From Frateuria aurantia DSM 6220 (GTDB taxonomy: Bacteria; Pseudomonadota; Gammaproteobacteria; Xanthomonadales; Rhodanobacteraceae), in assembly GCF_000242255.2 (NCBI RefSeq), contig NC_017033.1, positions 2,987,110-3,051,109 on the forward strand: a stretch of DNA of 64,000 nt, in the 5' to 3' direction. The position numbers and the translations under genes were made by a program. Below the pieces are notes generated by a model that saw nothing but the letters and a program-made list of their open reading frames with translations, was not told the DNA's origin and did no database searches. This document shows positions 8,544 through 18,079 of this stretch, one piece after another (the stretch's first letter is position 1; each line of letters starts with the position of its first letter).

Positions 8544-9461
8544 CTAGAGATCCTGATGGTATTGGACGTAAGGCGTACGTGACTGATCCTGAATCGCCGC
8601 CGCAGGGCCTCCGGGCCCCGGCACAGCTCCGGTCTGAGTCCCCGTGCTCCACAGGTTGTGTGCCCCGATGCTGATCTGGCCCTGCCAGGGCAGACGCCAG
8701 GTCACCCCGAAATCCAGACTGCTCCAACGTCGGTCCAGTGCATAAGGCATGCTCGCGGCGCCGGCATCCAGCGGCTGGACCATGCGCCCGACCAGCACGC
8801 CGCTGACCTGGCCATGCTGGACCCCGACACTCAAGGCCTTCTGGCCCAAACCACCACTCCCCAGCGCCGAGCCCGGCAGCAGATCGATCCGGCCCACGCT
8901 GGCGCCAATCCGCAGGCTGTCCTGCCCGCTCAGCATCAGACGCCCCATGGCATTGAATTCGGTGCTGCCACCATAACCCGCATAAGGCAGTCCCACGGCC
9001 GCGCCCGGCAATACCCGCGGCAAGCTGCTGGCACGCCCGGACAACGAGGCAGCCCCTATGCTGAAGCCCAGGCTGTAACGCCCCCGCCACAGATTGGCAC
9101 CCAACTCGCTCTCGGTGACCGGCACGGTATTGTCGACCCAGTTGTGCCGGATCACGCTGGCCTGGGCCTGGATATGCGGCGCCAGACTGAACTGCAGCCG
9201 GGTTTGCGCACTCGGCGCCGCCGCGATCATGCCGAACGGCAGGTTGCCGCCTGAGGCAAGGCTTTCGGCCGGACTCAGCGACTGACTGTTGAACTGCCAC
9301 GAGCTGCCCGCGAGCCCGAGACCCGGCTGCCACGACGCTTGCGCCGCCGTGCCCTGCTCGCGCAGCAATTCAAGCTGCTGCTGCGGATCGACGCCCAGCA
9401 GCGATTGCCCGGCAAGCGCCAGCGGAAAGAGCAGACCAGCAATGGCTAGCAATCGACGCAT
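8544..9461 (-). CDS. Hypothetical exported protein, possible outer-membrane beta-barrel
   Basis: I do not recognise this 305-residue protein. It starts with a clear signal peptide (MRRLLAIAGLLFPLALAGQ), so I use the ATG at 9461 rather than one 27 bases further upstream. The mature part is rich in Gly, Ser, Gln and aromatic residues, with alternating short amphipathic segments (for example SLGFSIGAASLSG, GQISIGAHNLW) as in beta-barrel outer-membrane proteins. It lacks the usual terminal Phe (it ends YHQDL). It has no operon partners: the flanking gaps are 625 and 240 bases. Function unknown. Confidence 0.65.
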   Translation of the reverse strand: MRRLLAIAGLLFPLALAGQSLLGVDPQQQLELLREQGTAAQASWQPGLGLAGSSWQFNSQSLSPAESLASGGNLPFGMIAAAPSAQTRLQFSLAPHIQAQASVIRHNWVDNTVPVTESELGANLWRGRYSLGFSIGAASLSGRASSLPRVLPGAAVGLPYAGYGGSTEFNAMGRLMLSGQDSLRIGASVGRIDLLPGSALGSGGLGQKALSVGVQHGQVSGVLVGRMVQPLDAGAASMPYALDRRWSSLDFGVTWRLPWQGQISIGAHNLWSTGTQTGAVPGPGGPAAAIQDQSRTPYVQYHQDL

Positions 9462-9624
9462 AGGTGACGGCGGCCGGACCCGTGGCAAGACCTGAGCTGA
9501 AAAGCGGAAGATGCAGCATACATCATTTTACATTTTCCTAACGCACTGCGGCCACAGACATCACCTATTTGGCCGGACATGCAGCAGGAGGCACTTCCAT
9601 GACTACAGGCTTAACAAAATTCCC

Positions 9625-9653
9625 ATGACAGACGCAATCGGAGCGTTTATAAA
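9625..9653 (+). promoter_or_regulatory. Sigma-70-like promoter of the GGDEF/EAL gene
   Basis: ATGACA (9625-9630) and TATAAA (9648-9653) are separated by 17 bases, about 50 bases upstream of the start codon. The match to consensus is good but not tested. Confidence 0.5.
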
Positions 9654-9701
9654 GGTGAAGAACGTTAACTACTCCTTCGCACGAGCCCCCAGTTTGTTGC
9701 C

Positions 9702-12620
9702 ATGATGACTTCCCGTCTCGCAGGTCGTAACACCAGGGACCGCGACCAAACCGGTGTGGAAATAGGCCGTCATATCGACCGTCTGGAAAGCGTGACCGAC
9801 CTTAGAGAGGTTGTGGACATCTGCGCCGATCTGCTGACGGACTGGGATATCGATGCCGAGCTGACCTGGTCGACAGGCGATGAACCACATCCGCGAAATG
9901 GCGATGACCTGCTGTTGCTGCAGACTCCTGACGGCCATCGGAGCCTGCTGCTGAGGCCACATCCCGACCGCCCGCTGGATGCCCTGGCTCAAAGCCGGCT
10001 GCAGTGGCTGGGGCGGCATGTCGAACGTCGGCTGGACAGGGCCGAGGAAATGGCTCATCTACGCCGGACCAACCAGCAGCTGCAAGATTCCGAATCCCTG
10101 CTGAAGGCCTTGTACGCCATCGCCGAGCTCAGCAACAGCCGGCGCAGTCTGGCCGAGCTGATGGCCGAGATGCATGCCATCATCGGTCGCCTGATCTATG
10201 CGGAAAACATCTATTTCGTGGTCTGCGACCCCGATCAGCCACGGGTCCGCTATGCCTATTATGTCGATGCGCTGGATCCTGTTCTGCCTGATCCCGAGGA
10301 ATGGGTGGAGCTGGCCGCGATCGAAGGCAGCCTGACCTGGCATCTGCTGCACGGCGGACGCCCCATGATGGGTACCGTCGAGGACATCGAATCCCAGCTC
10401 TCCGCCCCGCTGCGTCCGATCGGAACCTTGTGCAGCCACTGGCTGGGCGTTCCCTTGCTGCGCGAAGGCGTGGTCGTAGGGGGATTGGCCCTGCAGAGCT
10501 ACGGCGAAATGCGCTTCAGGGAAGCCGACCGCGATCTTGCAGTCTATGTCGCCCAGCATCTGCAGCCGGTACTGGAACGGCATCAGACCCGTGCCATGCT
10601 GGAAAGGCGGGTGATCGAACGGACGACTGCCCTGCAGGAGGCCAATGCCATCCTGCGGCAACAAGTGCTGCAGCGCCAGCGAGGCGAACAGTTGCAGGCG
10701 GCGCTGTTCCGGATCGCCGAACTGGCCAATCTGTCCGACAGTCTGGAAAACATCTACCCCGCCATTCACCGGGTGATCGGCGGGCTGCTGTATGCGCGCA
10801 ATTTCTATATCGCCTTGCTGGACCAGCAGGAACAGATTCTCACTTTCCCTTACGCCGTCGATGAATACGCCAGCTACCATCCTGCGCGCCCTCATGCCTA
10901 CGGCCTGACCGAGTCCATTCTGAAGTCGGGCAAGGCCCGCTTGTTCAGCCGGGCCCAGATCGAGCAGATGCAGGAGGCCGGCGAGATCGTCTATGAAGGC
11001 GCCATTCCACTGTCGTGGCTGGGCGTGCCCCTGGCCTCCGAGCACGGGGTGATCGGCGTACTGGCAGTCAAGAGCTACCGACCCGAACATAGCTACGACA
11101 CCCGCGATCAGGATCTGCTGACCTTTGTCAGCTACCACATCGTCAACGCCCTGCAGCGCAAGGACAGTGCCGACTCGCTGCGCCGCGCCTATGCCAATCT
11201 GGAACAGCGGGTCACCGAGCGCACCCATGCGCTGGCCATGGCCAATCGCGACCTGCGCCTGCAGATCGTCGAGCGCGAACGCATCGAGCAGCGTCTCAAG
11301 CATGAGGCCTTGCATGACTCGCTGACCGGCCTGCCCAATCGCACCTTCATGCTGCAACGTCTGGAACAGGCCTTGTACCGGTATCGTCAGGACCACGACA
11401 AGATGTTCGCCGTGCTGTTTGTCGACCTGGACCGCTTCAAGGTGATCAATGATTCGGTCGGCCATCTGGTCGGTGATGACCTGCTGCTTCAGGTCGGCGG
11501 CCGCCTGCGCTCGGGCTTGAAGGCCAGTGACGTGGTGGCCCGTCTGGGCGGTGACGAATTCGCGGTGCTGGTCGAGGACATCGGTGGCCAGCGCGTGGCC
11601 GTCGATATCGCGGAGCGTCTGATCGACAGCCTGCGCACGCCTTTCCACCTCGACGGCAAGGAAGTGTTTACCTCGGCCTCCATCGGCATCGCCCTGCCCA
11701 CCCCGCACTACACCCGCCCCGAGGAATTGCTGCGCGATGCCGATACCGCCATGTATCGCGCCAAGCACGAAGGCAAGCAGCGCGCCGCCGTATTCGACGA
11801 GCGTCTGCGCCAGGAAGCCATGTCTCTGCTGGATCTGGAAAACGATCTGCGCCGGGCCTTGGCACGCAACGAGTTCGTCCCCGTCTATCAGCCGCTGGTC
11901 AATCTGCAAAGCGGCGAGATCGTCGGCTACGAGGCCTTGCTGCGCTGGCAGCATCCCGAGCGCGGTCTGCTGCTGCCGCGTGATTTTCTGCAGGTCGCCG
12001 GCGAAAACGGCACCGCCGAACCGATCGACTGGCAGATTTTCGAGAAGGTCTTTGCCGATGCCGCCGAGCTGACCCGCTGCGGGCGCTATGTCAGCATCAA
12101 CGTGTCGGCCTCGAACTTCCTGTCCCCGGATCTGGACAAGGTGCTGCTGGCCCTGATCGCCCAATACCAGATCGATACGCGTTCACTGCGGATCGAGGTC
12201 ACCGAAGGGACCCTGCTTGAAAATCCTCCGCAGGTGAAACAGATCCTGGACAGTCTGCGTCAGCACGGGCTGGTGATCGCGCTGGATGACTTCGGCACCG
12301 GCTATTCCTCGCTGAGCTATCTGCAACGCTATCCGATCTCGACCCTGAAGATCGACGGTACCTTCATCGCCGAACTGACCGAGTCAGGCGATCAGCAGAA
12401 TCTGTCGATCATCCAGGCGATTCTGGCCATGGCCAGGACCTTGCACATGGATGTCGTCGCCGAATGCATCGAAACCGAGGAGCAGCACCGCATCCTGCAA
12501 CAGCTTGGTTGCGGCTACGGCCAGGGCTTCCTGTTTTCCAGGGCCCAGCCGCTTGAACACTGGCTGGCGCTGGATGCCGCCGCCGCGGAGGCGGCCGGAG
12601 CCATCGCGGCCTCAGACTGA
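9702..12620 (+). CDS. GAF-GAF-GGDEF-EAL cyclic-di-GMP signalling protein
   Basis: This 972-residue cytoplasmic sensor has two GAF-like domains (about 120-310 and 340-500), each followed by a coiled-coil linker (RRVIERTTALQEAN; EQRVTERTHALAMAN). A GGDEF domain comes next (RLGGDEF, residues 616-620) and then an EAL domain (YEALLRW, 744-746). Both catalytic signatures are intact, so it may make and degrade c-di-GMP. The inhibitory RxxD site before GGDEF is absent (KASD), so product inhibition through that site is unlikely. There is no membrane segment. The start could be either of two adjacent ATGs (9702 or 9705); neither has a strong ribosome site. It stands alone with its own promoter. Confidence 0.93.
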   Translation: MMTSRLAGRNTRDRDQTGVEIGRHIDRLESVTDLREVVDICADLLTDWDIDAELTWSTGDEPHPRNGDDLLLLQTPDGHRSLLLRPHPDRPLDALAQSRLQWLGRHVERRLDRAEEMAHLRRTNQQLQDSESLLKALYAIAELSNSRRSLAELMAEMHAIIGRLIYAENIYFVVCDPDQPRVRYAYYVDALDPVLPDPEEWVELAAIEGSLTWHLLHGGRPMMGTVEDIESQLSAPLRPIGTLCSHWLGVPLLREGVVVGGLALQSYGEMRFREADRDLAVYVAQHLQPVLERHQTRAMLERRVIERTTALQEANAILRQQVLQRQRGEQLQAALFRIAELANLSDSLENIYPAIHRVIGGLLYARNFYIALLDQQEQILTFPYAVDEYASYHPARPHAYGLTESILKSGKARLFSRAQIEQMQEAGEIVYEGAIPLSWLGVPLASEHGVIGVLAVKSYRPEHSYDTRDQDLLTFVSYHIVNALQRKDSADSLRRAYANLEQRVTERTHALAMANRDLRLQIVERERIEQRLKHEALHDSLTGLPNRTFMLQRLEQALYRYRQDHDKMFAVLFVDLDRFKVINDSVGHLVGDDLLLQVGGRLRSGLKASDVVARLGGDEFAVLVEDIGGQRVAVDIAERLIDSLRTPFHLDGKEVFTSASIGIALPTPHYTRPEELLRDADTAMYRAKHEGKQRAAVFDERLRQEAMSLLDLENDLRRALARNEFVPVYQPLVNLQSGEIVGYEALLRWQHPERGLLLPRDFLQVAGENGTAEPIDWQIFEKVFADAAELTRCGRYVSINVSASNFLSPDLDKVLLALIAQYQIDTRSLRIEVTEGTLLENPPQVKQILDSLRQHGLVIALDDFGTGYSSLSYLQRYPISTLKIDGTFIAELTESGDQQNLSIIQAILAMARTLHMDVVAECIETEEQHRILQQLGCGYGQGFLFSRAQPLEHWLALDAAAAEAAGAIAASD

Positions 12621-12667
12621 GCATGCGGCACGGCATCGGCCATCGCCGCATGCCGCCGCCGTCATGG

Positions 12668-12694
12668 CAAGGGCCGCGTCAGACGCGGCCCTTG
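12668..12694. terminator. Inverted repeat between convergent genes, probable terminator
   Basis: A 13-bp perfect inverted repeat (CAAGGGCCGCGTC, one-base centre) lies between the convergent GGDEF/EAL and hslO genes. It has no T-tract on either strand, so its activity as an intrinsic terminator is uncertain. Confidence 0.5.
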
Positions 12695-12719
12695 TCGATG
12701 CATCCGGTCCTGCGCGTAC

Positions 12720-13619
12720 TTATTGCACGCCGGGATGCACCTCGGCCGGCAGGTCAGCAGTCAGCAGATGCTCGGCATCCACTCGATCAAAGGTGTAACG
12801 CTCGGCGCAGAACTCGCAGATCACCTCGATCTCGCCATCCCGCACCGCAAGTGCCGCCTCCACTTCCTCCCGGCCCAGCGAACGCAGCATGCGCTGTACC
12901 CGCTCCCGGCTGCAGCTGCAACCGAAGCGCAGCGGTCTGGCCTCGAACACTTGCACCTGCTCTTCGTGGAAGAGCCGGTGCAGCAGCACTTCAGGCGCCA
13001 CCGAGAGCGCTTCCTCATCGCCCAGCGTGGCCATCAGATGCCGGACGCGATCCCAGCCATCCTCATCCACTTCAACCTCATGACCGCCATGACCTGGCAT
13101 CCGCTGCAGCATCAGCCCCACCGCGTGCTCACCGTCCGCCGCCAGCAGCAGCTTGGCCGGCAACTGCTCGGATTGGGCAAAGTAGGCTTCCAGCGCCGGC
13201 CCGAGTCCGGCCTGCTCCAGTCCCACCAGGCCCTGGTAGCGCTGACCGCGATCGATATTGCCGATGGTGATCGCCATGAGCGCGCCGTCCAGCTGATTCA
13301 ACGCCAGGGGCTCGGGCAAGTCGCCCTGCCAGCGAGCCAGCCCGCGCATGCGGCCCTGCTCGGTGCATTCGGCAAACAGCAGCCGCAACGGCCCGTTGGT
13401 CTTCAGCTCCAGCGACAACTCGCCCTCCAGCTTGATATTGCCAGTCAGCAAGGCACTGGCAGCCATGCTCTGGCCCAGCAGCTGGCGCAGCGGCGCAGGA
13501 TATTCGGCACGAGCCGCGATCTCCTGCCATACCGGTCCCAAGCGCACCAGCACACCGCGAACGCCGGCACGCTCCAAGACGAATCGGTGCAAAACATCGT
13601 CAGCCAAGCTCGTATCCAT
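12720..13619 (-). CDS. hslO: Redox-regulated chaperone Hsp33
   Basis: This 299-residue protein is Hsp33, a cytoplasmic holdase activated by oxidation of a zinc-bound tetracysteine centre. The four cysteines are present near the C-terminus as CSC (about 233/235) and CEFC (about 266/269). The N-terminal core (VRGVLVRLGPVW, LLGQSMAASALLTGNIKLEG, HRLFHEE) is typical, and the length matches the family. I use the ATG at 13619 (MDTSLADD), with AGGG 8 bases before it; in-frame GTGs just upstream are possible but less likely. It is convergent with the GGDEF/EAL gene and divergent from mtgA. Confidence 0.95.
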   Translation of the reverse strand: MDTSLADDVLHRFVLERAGVRGVLVRLGPVWQEIAARAEYPAPLRQLLGQSMAASALLTGNIKLEGELSLELKTNGPLRLLFAECTEQGRMRGLARWQGDLPEPLALNQLDGALMAITIGNIDRGQRYQGLVGLEQAGLGPALEAYFAQSEQLPAKLLLAADGEHAVGLMLQRMPGHGGHEVEVDEDGWDRVRHLMATLGDEEALSVAPEVLLHRLFHEEQVQVFEARPLRFGCSCSRERVQRMLRSLGREEVEAALAVRDGEIEVICEFCAERYTFDRVDAEHLLTADLPAEVHPGVQ

Positions 13620-13772
13620 CACCACCACCCTGAAAATTCACTGCCCCTGAAGTGGGGGCGCGAAACGCCCATGCAATAGCCCCACCGATGCGGGATCCGT
13701 CACCATCTTCGATCGCCTTCCTTCAGCCTGCGCCGCCTATACTGCCCCGCTCATCCCCGCAATGCTCCCGCC

Positions 13773-14495
13773 ATGGCCCGGAACCGCAAGTCCCCGAGAC
13801 AATATCTGAAAGCCCTGGCACTGCTGCCGCTCGGCTTCGTCCTGCTCAGCGTGCTGCTGGTGCTGAGCCTGCGTTTCGTGCCGCCGCCGAGTTCGGCCGT
13901 CATCATGGAACAGCATATCGACCACTGGCGGCACCCTGACGCGACGGCGGTGCGGCCTCGACACTGGGTCTCGATGCGCGAGGTCAGTCCCCAGCTGCCG
14001 CTGGCCCTGGTCGCCGCCGAAGACCAGCGGTTTCCCTACCATCACGGCTTCGACTTCGACTCCATCAACAAGGCTCTGCAGGCCGCCAATGACGGCAAGC
14101 GTCTGCGCGGGGCCAGCACCATCAGCCAGCAGACCGCCAAAAACCTGTTCCTGTGGGACGGCCGCAGCTATGTCCGCAAAGGTCTGGAAGCCTGGTTCAC
14201 GGTATTGATCGAGACCTTGTGGACCAAGCAGCGAATTCTCGAGGTATATATGAACATCGCCCAGTTCGGTGACGGCATCTATGGCGTCGAAGCCGCCAGT
14301 CGTGATTTCTATCATCGTGCCCCGGCGAGTCTGGACATGGCCCAGGCCGCCCGTCTGGCCGCGGTGCTGCCCAACCCGGTGCGATTCAAGGTCGATCACC
14401 CCAGCGTCTATGTCGAGCAGCGCGTCGCCTGGATCCAGCAGCAGATGCGACAGCTGGGCGGACCAGCCTACCTGCCCTTTCTGCGCCGACGCTGA
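13773..14495 (+). CDS. mtgA: Monofunctional peptidoglycan glycosyltransferase
   Basis: This 240-residue GT51 enzyme polymerises lipid II into glycan strands without a transpeptidase domain. It has an N-terminal membrane anchor (about 14-36) and the family motifs: AAEDQRFPYHHGFD with catalytic Glu83, RGASTISQQTAKNLFLW, and LEVYMNIAQFGDGIYG with the second Glu near 157. Length and organisation are standard. It is divergent from hslO (153-base gap) and stands alone. Confidence 0.95.
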   Translation: MARNRKSPRQYLKALALLPLGFVLLSVLLVLSLRFVPPPSSAVIMEQHIDHWRHPDATAVRPRHWVSMREVSPQLPLALVAAEDQRFPYHHGFDFDSINKALQAANDGKRLRGASTISQQTAKNLFLWDGRSYVRKGLEAWFTVLIETLWTKQRILEVYMNIAQFGDGIYGVEAASRDFYHRAPASLDMAQAARLAAVLPNPVRFKVDHPSVYVEQRVAWIQQQMRQLGGPAYLPFLRRR

Positions 14496-14517
14496 GCGCA
14501 GCAAGGGCAGGCCTCGC

Positions 14518-15786
14518 TCAAAAGCTTTCGGCCTGAGCGGCCACCGCGGTGGCCATGCTGGGTGCCAGAGGCAGCCGCGGTGCCATGGTCGCCTGCCAGG
14601 CGTGATACAGATCGGCCTTGCCGGGATAGATGTCCGCCGACAACTGCTGATCGGCATCCAGCTCCTGCTTCCAGCTGCCGTGCTCGCGATCGATCATATG
14701 ACGATCGACGTAGTTCCAGATATCGCGATACCACTGCTGGTACACCGGCTGTCCCGTCCGCTGCCACAGACTGGCCGCGGCCACCAGCGCCTCGGCCTGA
14801 CACCAGTGGGGCCGGTTGTGCACGACCGGTTCCAGATCCCAGTCCACGGTATAGAGCATGCCTGGCGAGCCGTCGGCGCCCCAGCCGCAGCGCATGCCGG
14901 TTTCGAACAGCTGACGGGCATCGTCCAGCAGCCAGTCCGGCGCCTCGCCCGACTCCCGCAGCAGGGCGGCCTCCAGCTTCAGCAGCAGATGCGACCACTC
15001 CACGAAATGGCCGGGCGTCATGCCATAAGGACGCAAGTCGTCGGTCGGTCGATCCTTGTGGTAGTCCGGCAGCAGCTGCCATGCCGGATCGAAGTGCTCG
15101 GCCACCGCGTGGCCCCGCTTGCCGGCCTCGGTATGGATGATCCGCTCCACCACACGCAGGGCGCGCCGGCGCCAGACCGGATCGCCGGTGACATCGGCCA
15201 GCGCCAGACAGCTTTCCACCGAATGCATATTGGCATTGGCGCCGCGATAGGCTTCCAGATCGCTCCAGTCCAGCGCGAAGCTTTCAAGAAACACGCCTTC
15301 GTCCTGATCCCAGAAACGGGTGGCCAGCACCTCGGTAGCCAGCTCCAGCAGCAGATCCGCCTGCTCGATGCCGGCCACCACGGCCGATGAGGCCGCCAGC
15401 CCGACAAAGGCATGCAGATAGGCCTGCTTGCGCCCGCCCTTTTGCTCGGCCGCCTGCTGGCTTTCATGCCAGCCGCCATGATCGGCGTCTCGCAACGGCC
15501 CCAGCAAGGCATGCACCCCATGGGCTGCCAAGGGCGCGCAGCCCGGCAGTCCACGCAGCGCCGCAATGGCATAACAATGCGTCATCCGCGCGGTGAGAAT
15601 GGTATCGGCCCCGGCATCCTCGCTCAGCCGGCCATGGCCGTCCAGGGCCGCAAAGCCCTGGGGCACGGCGGCCTGCTTGGAAAAATCCAGCAAGCGCTGG
15701 CCCTGGACATCCAGCCAGTCCCGATGGGCCCGGCTGCGCAGCCAGTCGCCCCGCAGCAAGGTGGTCTCCCGGCCATGCTCAGCCAT
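14518..15786 (-). CDS. AGE-family sugar epimerase/isomerase
   Basis: This 422-residue protein belongs to the N-acylglucosamine 2-epimerase family ((alpha/alpha)6 barrel), which also includes mannose/cellobiose epimerases and YihS-type aldose-ketose isomerases. Family features include LTARMTHCYAIA near the start, DADHGGWHES, the paired histidines in GHFVEWSHLLLKLE, and the C-terminal KADLYHAWQATMAPR. The last motif points to the YihS/mannose isomerase branch rather than GlcNAc epimerase. Its ATG overlaps the end of the upstream SDR gene by 8 bases, so the two are translationally coupled. The true sugar substrate is not known. Confidence 0.85.
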   Translation of the reverse strand: MAEHGRETTLLRGDWLRSRAHRDWLDVQGQRLLDFSKQAAVPQGFAALDGHGRLSEDAGADTILTARMTHCYAIAALRGLPGCAPLAAHGVHALLGPLRDADHGGWHESQQAAEQKGGRKQAYLHAFVGLAASSAVVAGIEQADLLLELATEVLATRFWDQDEGVFLESFALDWSDLEAYRGANANMHSVESCLALADVTGDPVWRRRALRVVERIIHTEAGKRGHAVAEHFDPAWQLLPDYHKDRPTDDLRPYGMTPGHFVEWSHLLLKLEAALLRESGEAPDWLLDDARQLFETGMRCGWGADGSPGMLYTVDWDLEPVVHNRPHWCQAEALVAAASLWQRTGQPVYQQWYRDIWNYVDRHMIDREHGSWKQELDADQQLSADIYPGKADLYHAWQATMAPRLPLAPSMATAVAAQAESF

Positions 15787-16639
15787 TGATGATCATCCCG
15801 CCGTTGACATGGAGAGTCTGACCGGTGACATAGGAACCATCCGCGCTGGCCAGATAGACATAGGCCGGTCCCAGCTCGCTGGGCTGGCCGATCCGGCCCA
15901 GCGGCGTATCCCTGCCCATGTCGGCCACCGCCTGCGGGTCATACGGACCGAAACCGGCCGGCTGGATGGGCGTCCATATCGGGCCCGGGGCCACGGCATT
16001 CACCCGAATGCCCTGATCCGCCAGCTGCAAGGCCAGGGCGCGGGTAAAGCCGGCCTCGGCCGCCTTGGTCGCACTGTAGGCGACCAGGAACTTGTTGCCG
16101 GCGAATGCATTGATCGATGAGGTATTGATGATCGAGGCACCTGACTTCAGATGCGGCAGCGCGGCTCTGGCGATATAAAAATAGCCGTGCACGTTTACCG
16201 CGAAATGCCGTTCCCACTCGGCGTCGTCGATATCGGTCAGACGCTCCCGCACCACCTGGATGCCGGCATTGTTGACCACGATGTCCAGACCGCCGAACTC
16301 GGCCACGGTGGCGGCCACCGCCTCGTTGCAGAAAGCGCTGGAGGCGACATCGCCGGAGATCAGGATCACCTTGGCTCCCTCGGCCTCGACCAGGCGCCGG
16401 GCCTCCTCGGCATCCTCATGCTCGTCCAGATACACGATCGCGATGTTCGCCCCTTCCCGGGCGTAGTGCAAAGCCACCGATCGACCGATACCGCTGTCGC
16501 CGCCGGTAATCAGCGCCGTCTTTCCGCTCAGCTTTCCACTGCCCTTGTAGTCGGCGCGGATATGTTCGGCAGGCGGCTTCAGCAGGGATTCCAGTCCGGG
16601 CTGGCGATCCTGGCTCTGGGGGGGGATGGAAACAGTCAT
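15779..16639 (-). CDS. SDR-family oxidoreductase (YghA/glucose-dehydrogenase-like)
   Basis: This 286-residue classical short-chain dehydrogenase has a long N-terminal lead. The NAD(P)-binding motif TGGDSGIGRS is at about residues 45-54, NNAG follows, and the catalytic Ser (NTSSINAF) and YSATK are present. The N-terminal segment before the fold (PPQSQDRQPG...) is typical of YghA/YhdF-like, general-stress SDRs of gram-positive and gram-negative bacteria. I choose the ATG at 16639 because GGAGG lies 7 bases upstream and MTVSIPPQ fits the family. It overlaps the AGE-family gene, so the pair may act on the same sugar, but that is inference. Confidence 0.88.
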   Translation of the reverse strand: MTVSIPPQSQDRQPGLESLLKPPAEHIRADYKGSGKLSGKTALITGGDSGIGRSVALHYAREGANIAIVYLDEHEDAEEARRLVEAEGAKVILISGDVASSAFCNEAVAATVAEFGGLDIVVNNAGIQVVRERLTDIDDAEWERHFAVNVHGYFYIARAALPHLKSGASIINTSSINAFAGNKFLVAYSATKAAEAGFTRALALQLADQGIRVNAVAPGPIWTPIQPAGFGPYDPQAVADMGRDTPLGRIGQPSELGPAYVYLASADGSYVTGQTLHVNGGMIING

Positions 16640-17101
16640 GCAATGTCCTCCGGTCGATGGCAACGGGAAACATGGCTCGGGCAACAAGGCATCCACATCG
16701 GGGGCCCGGCCTGACGATGGTGCTCCGCCGCAAGCCGCGACGAATGCACCGCGTACCGACCGGGGCGGCCTGCTGGCAACACCCGGTATGTCGGTGACGG
16801 ATTCAAACTAACCCGTCCACTTGCCTCGATTCAACTGAGCCAGGCCGCCGTTTGCATGACCACAGGCCACCCCGCCATCCCGTCGGAGACGCGCAAACCG
16901 CATCACGGCGCGCGATATGGGCGCTGCCCGCCGGCCTGAACCGCATGCAAATGCCGGGTCAGAGCCGGCCATCCGCATCACCGTTGCCCGCCTCCTGCAG
17001 GCACCGCTCCGTCCAGCCGCATCCCCCCTCCCGGACCCGCCGTCGCGCCAGCAGCCCTGGCTCTTGATAGGATAGACATTCCGTCCCTGGCGTCCCGGCC
17101 C
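16640..17101. other. Gene-free divergent intergenic region
   Basis: These 462 bases lie between the divergent SDR and glycosyltransferase genes. Both promoters must lie here, but I found no convincing -35/-10 pair and no protein-like reading frame. Confidence 0.5.
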
Positions 17102-18079
17102 ATGCTGACCATCGTCGCCCCGCTGTACAACGAATCGGCCGTGCTGGACAGCTTCTGCCAGCGCCTGCTGCCGGTGCTGGATCAACTGCAGGAACAGACC
17201 CGTGTGCTGTTTGTCGATGACGGCAGTCAGGATGGCAGCTGGCAGCTGGTCATGCGGCTGGCCGCGAGTGACAGCCGCATCGGCGGACTGCGGCTGTCCC
17301 GCAACTTCGGCAAGGAAGCGGCACTGACCGCCGGGCTGGATCATGTCCGCCAGGGCGCCGCGATCGTGATCGACACCGACCTGCAGGATCCGCCCGAACT
17401 GATTCCGCAACTGGTCGAGCAATGGGCCCAGGGCTATGACGTGGTCTATGCCACCCGCCGCAACCGGCTGGGCGAAACCTGGCTGAAGAAAACCACGGCG
17501 CTGGGCTTCTATCGGGTCATGGCTCGTCTGTCGGATCTGGCGGTACCGCAGAACACCGGCGATTTTCGACTGCTCTCGCGCCGGTCACTGGATGCTCTGC
17601 AGCAATTGCGCGAGCGCCAACGCTATATGAAAGGTCTGTTCAGCTGGATCGGCTTTCGGCAGACCGCAGTCCAGTTCGATCGCGATCCACGCATCGGGGG
17701 CCGCAGCAAATGGAATTACTGGCGCCTGCTCAAACTGGCCGTCGAGGGCATCACCTCGTTCTCCACCGCCCCCTTGCAACTGGCCACCTGGGTGGGTCTG
17801 GGATCGGCCGCGCTGGCCTTTGTCTATGGCAGCTGGGTGCTGGGTCGCGCCCTGCTCTTCGGTGATGTGGTCCGCGGCTATCCCTCGCTGATGGTCGTCA
17901 TCCTGTTTCTGGGCGGGGTGCAGTTGCTGGCCCTGGGCGTGATCGGCGAATACCTGGGCCGAAACTACGCGGAAACCAAGCAGCGGCCTCTGTATTTCGT
18001 GGATGCCAGCATCGGTGTGCCGGTCCCATCGGCGGCCGATCCGGTGATGTCAGCCACCGATACACCGTCTCAGTCCTGA
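17102..18079 (+). CDS. GT2 glycosyltransferase, GtrB/DPM1-like
   Basis: This 325-residue membrane glycosyltransferase resembles bactoprenol glucosyltransferase (GtrB) and dolichol-phosphate mannose synthase, which move a sugar from its nucleotide to a polyprenyl phosphate. The GT2 core has VAPLYNES, VDDGSQDGS, the DTDLQDPPE metal-binding motif and SRNFGKEAALTAG. Two C-terminal transmembrane helices (about 228-250 and 262-285) end with GVIGEYLGRNYAETKQRP, typical of the family. It overlaps the convergent MFS gene by 10 bases. No flippase partner is adjacent, so the acceptor glycan cannot be told. Confidence 0.9.
   Translation: MLTIVAPLYNESAVLDSFCQRLLPVLDQLQEQTRVLFVDDGSQDGSWQLVMRLAASDSRIGGLRLSRNFGKEAALTAGLDHVRQGAAIVIDTDLQDPPELIPQLVEQWAQGYDVVYATRRNRLGETWLKKTTALGFYRVMARLSDLAVPQNTGDFRLLSRRSLDALQQLRERQRYMKGLFSWIGFRQTAVQFDRDPRIGGRSKWNYWRLLKLAVEGITSFSTAPLQLATWVGLGSAALAFVYGSWVLGRALLFGDVVRGYPSLMVVILFLGGVQLLALGVIGEYLGRNYAETKQRPLYFVDASIGVPVPSAADPVMSATDTPSQS

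Noticed and set aside
8167-9333. Open frame on the minus strand overlapping the exported protein gene in another frame
   Set aside because: No signal peptide, no family features and Arg/Gly-rich composition. The frame with a proper signal peptide is the better gene.
10059-12164. Open frame of 701 codons opposite the GGDEF/EAL gene
   Set aside because: Antisense shadow. The plus-strand protein has intact GGDEF and EAL motifs through the same region.
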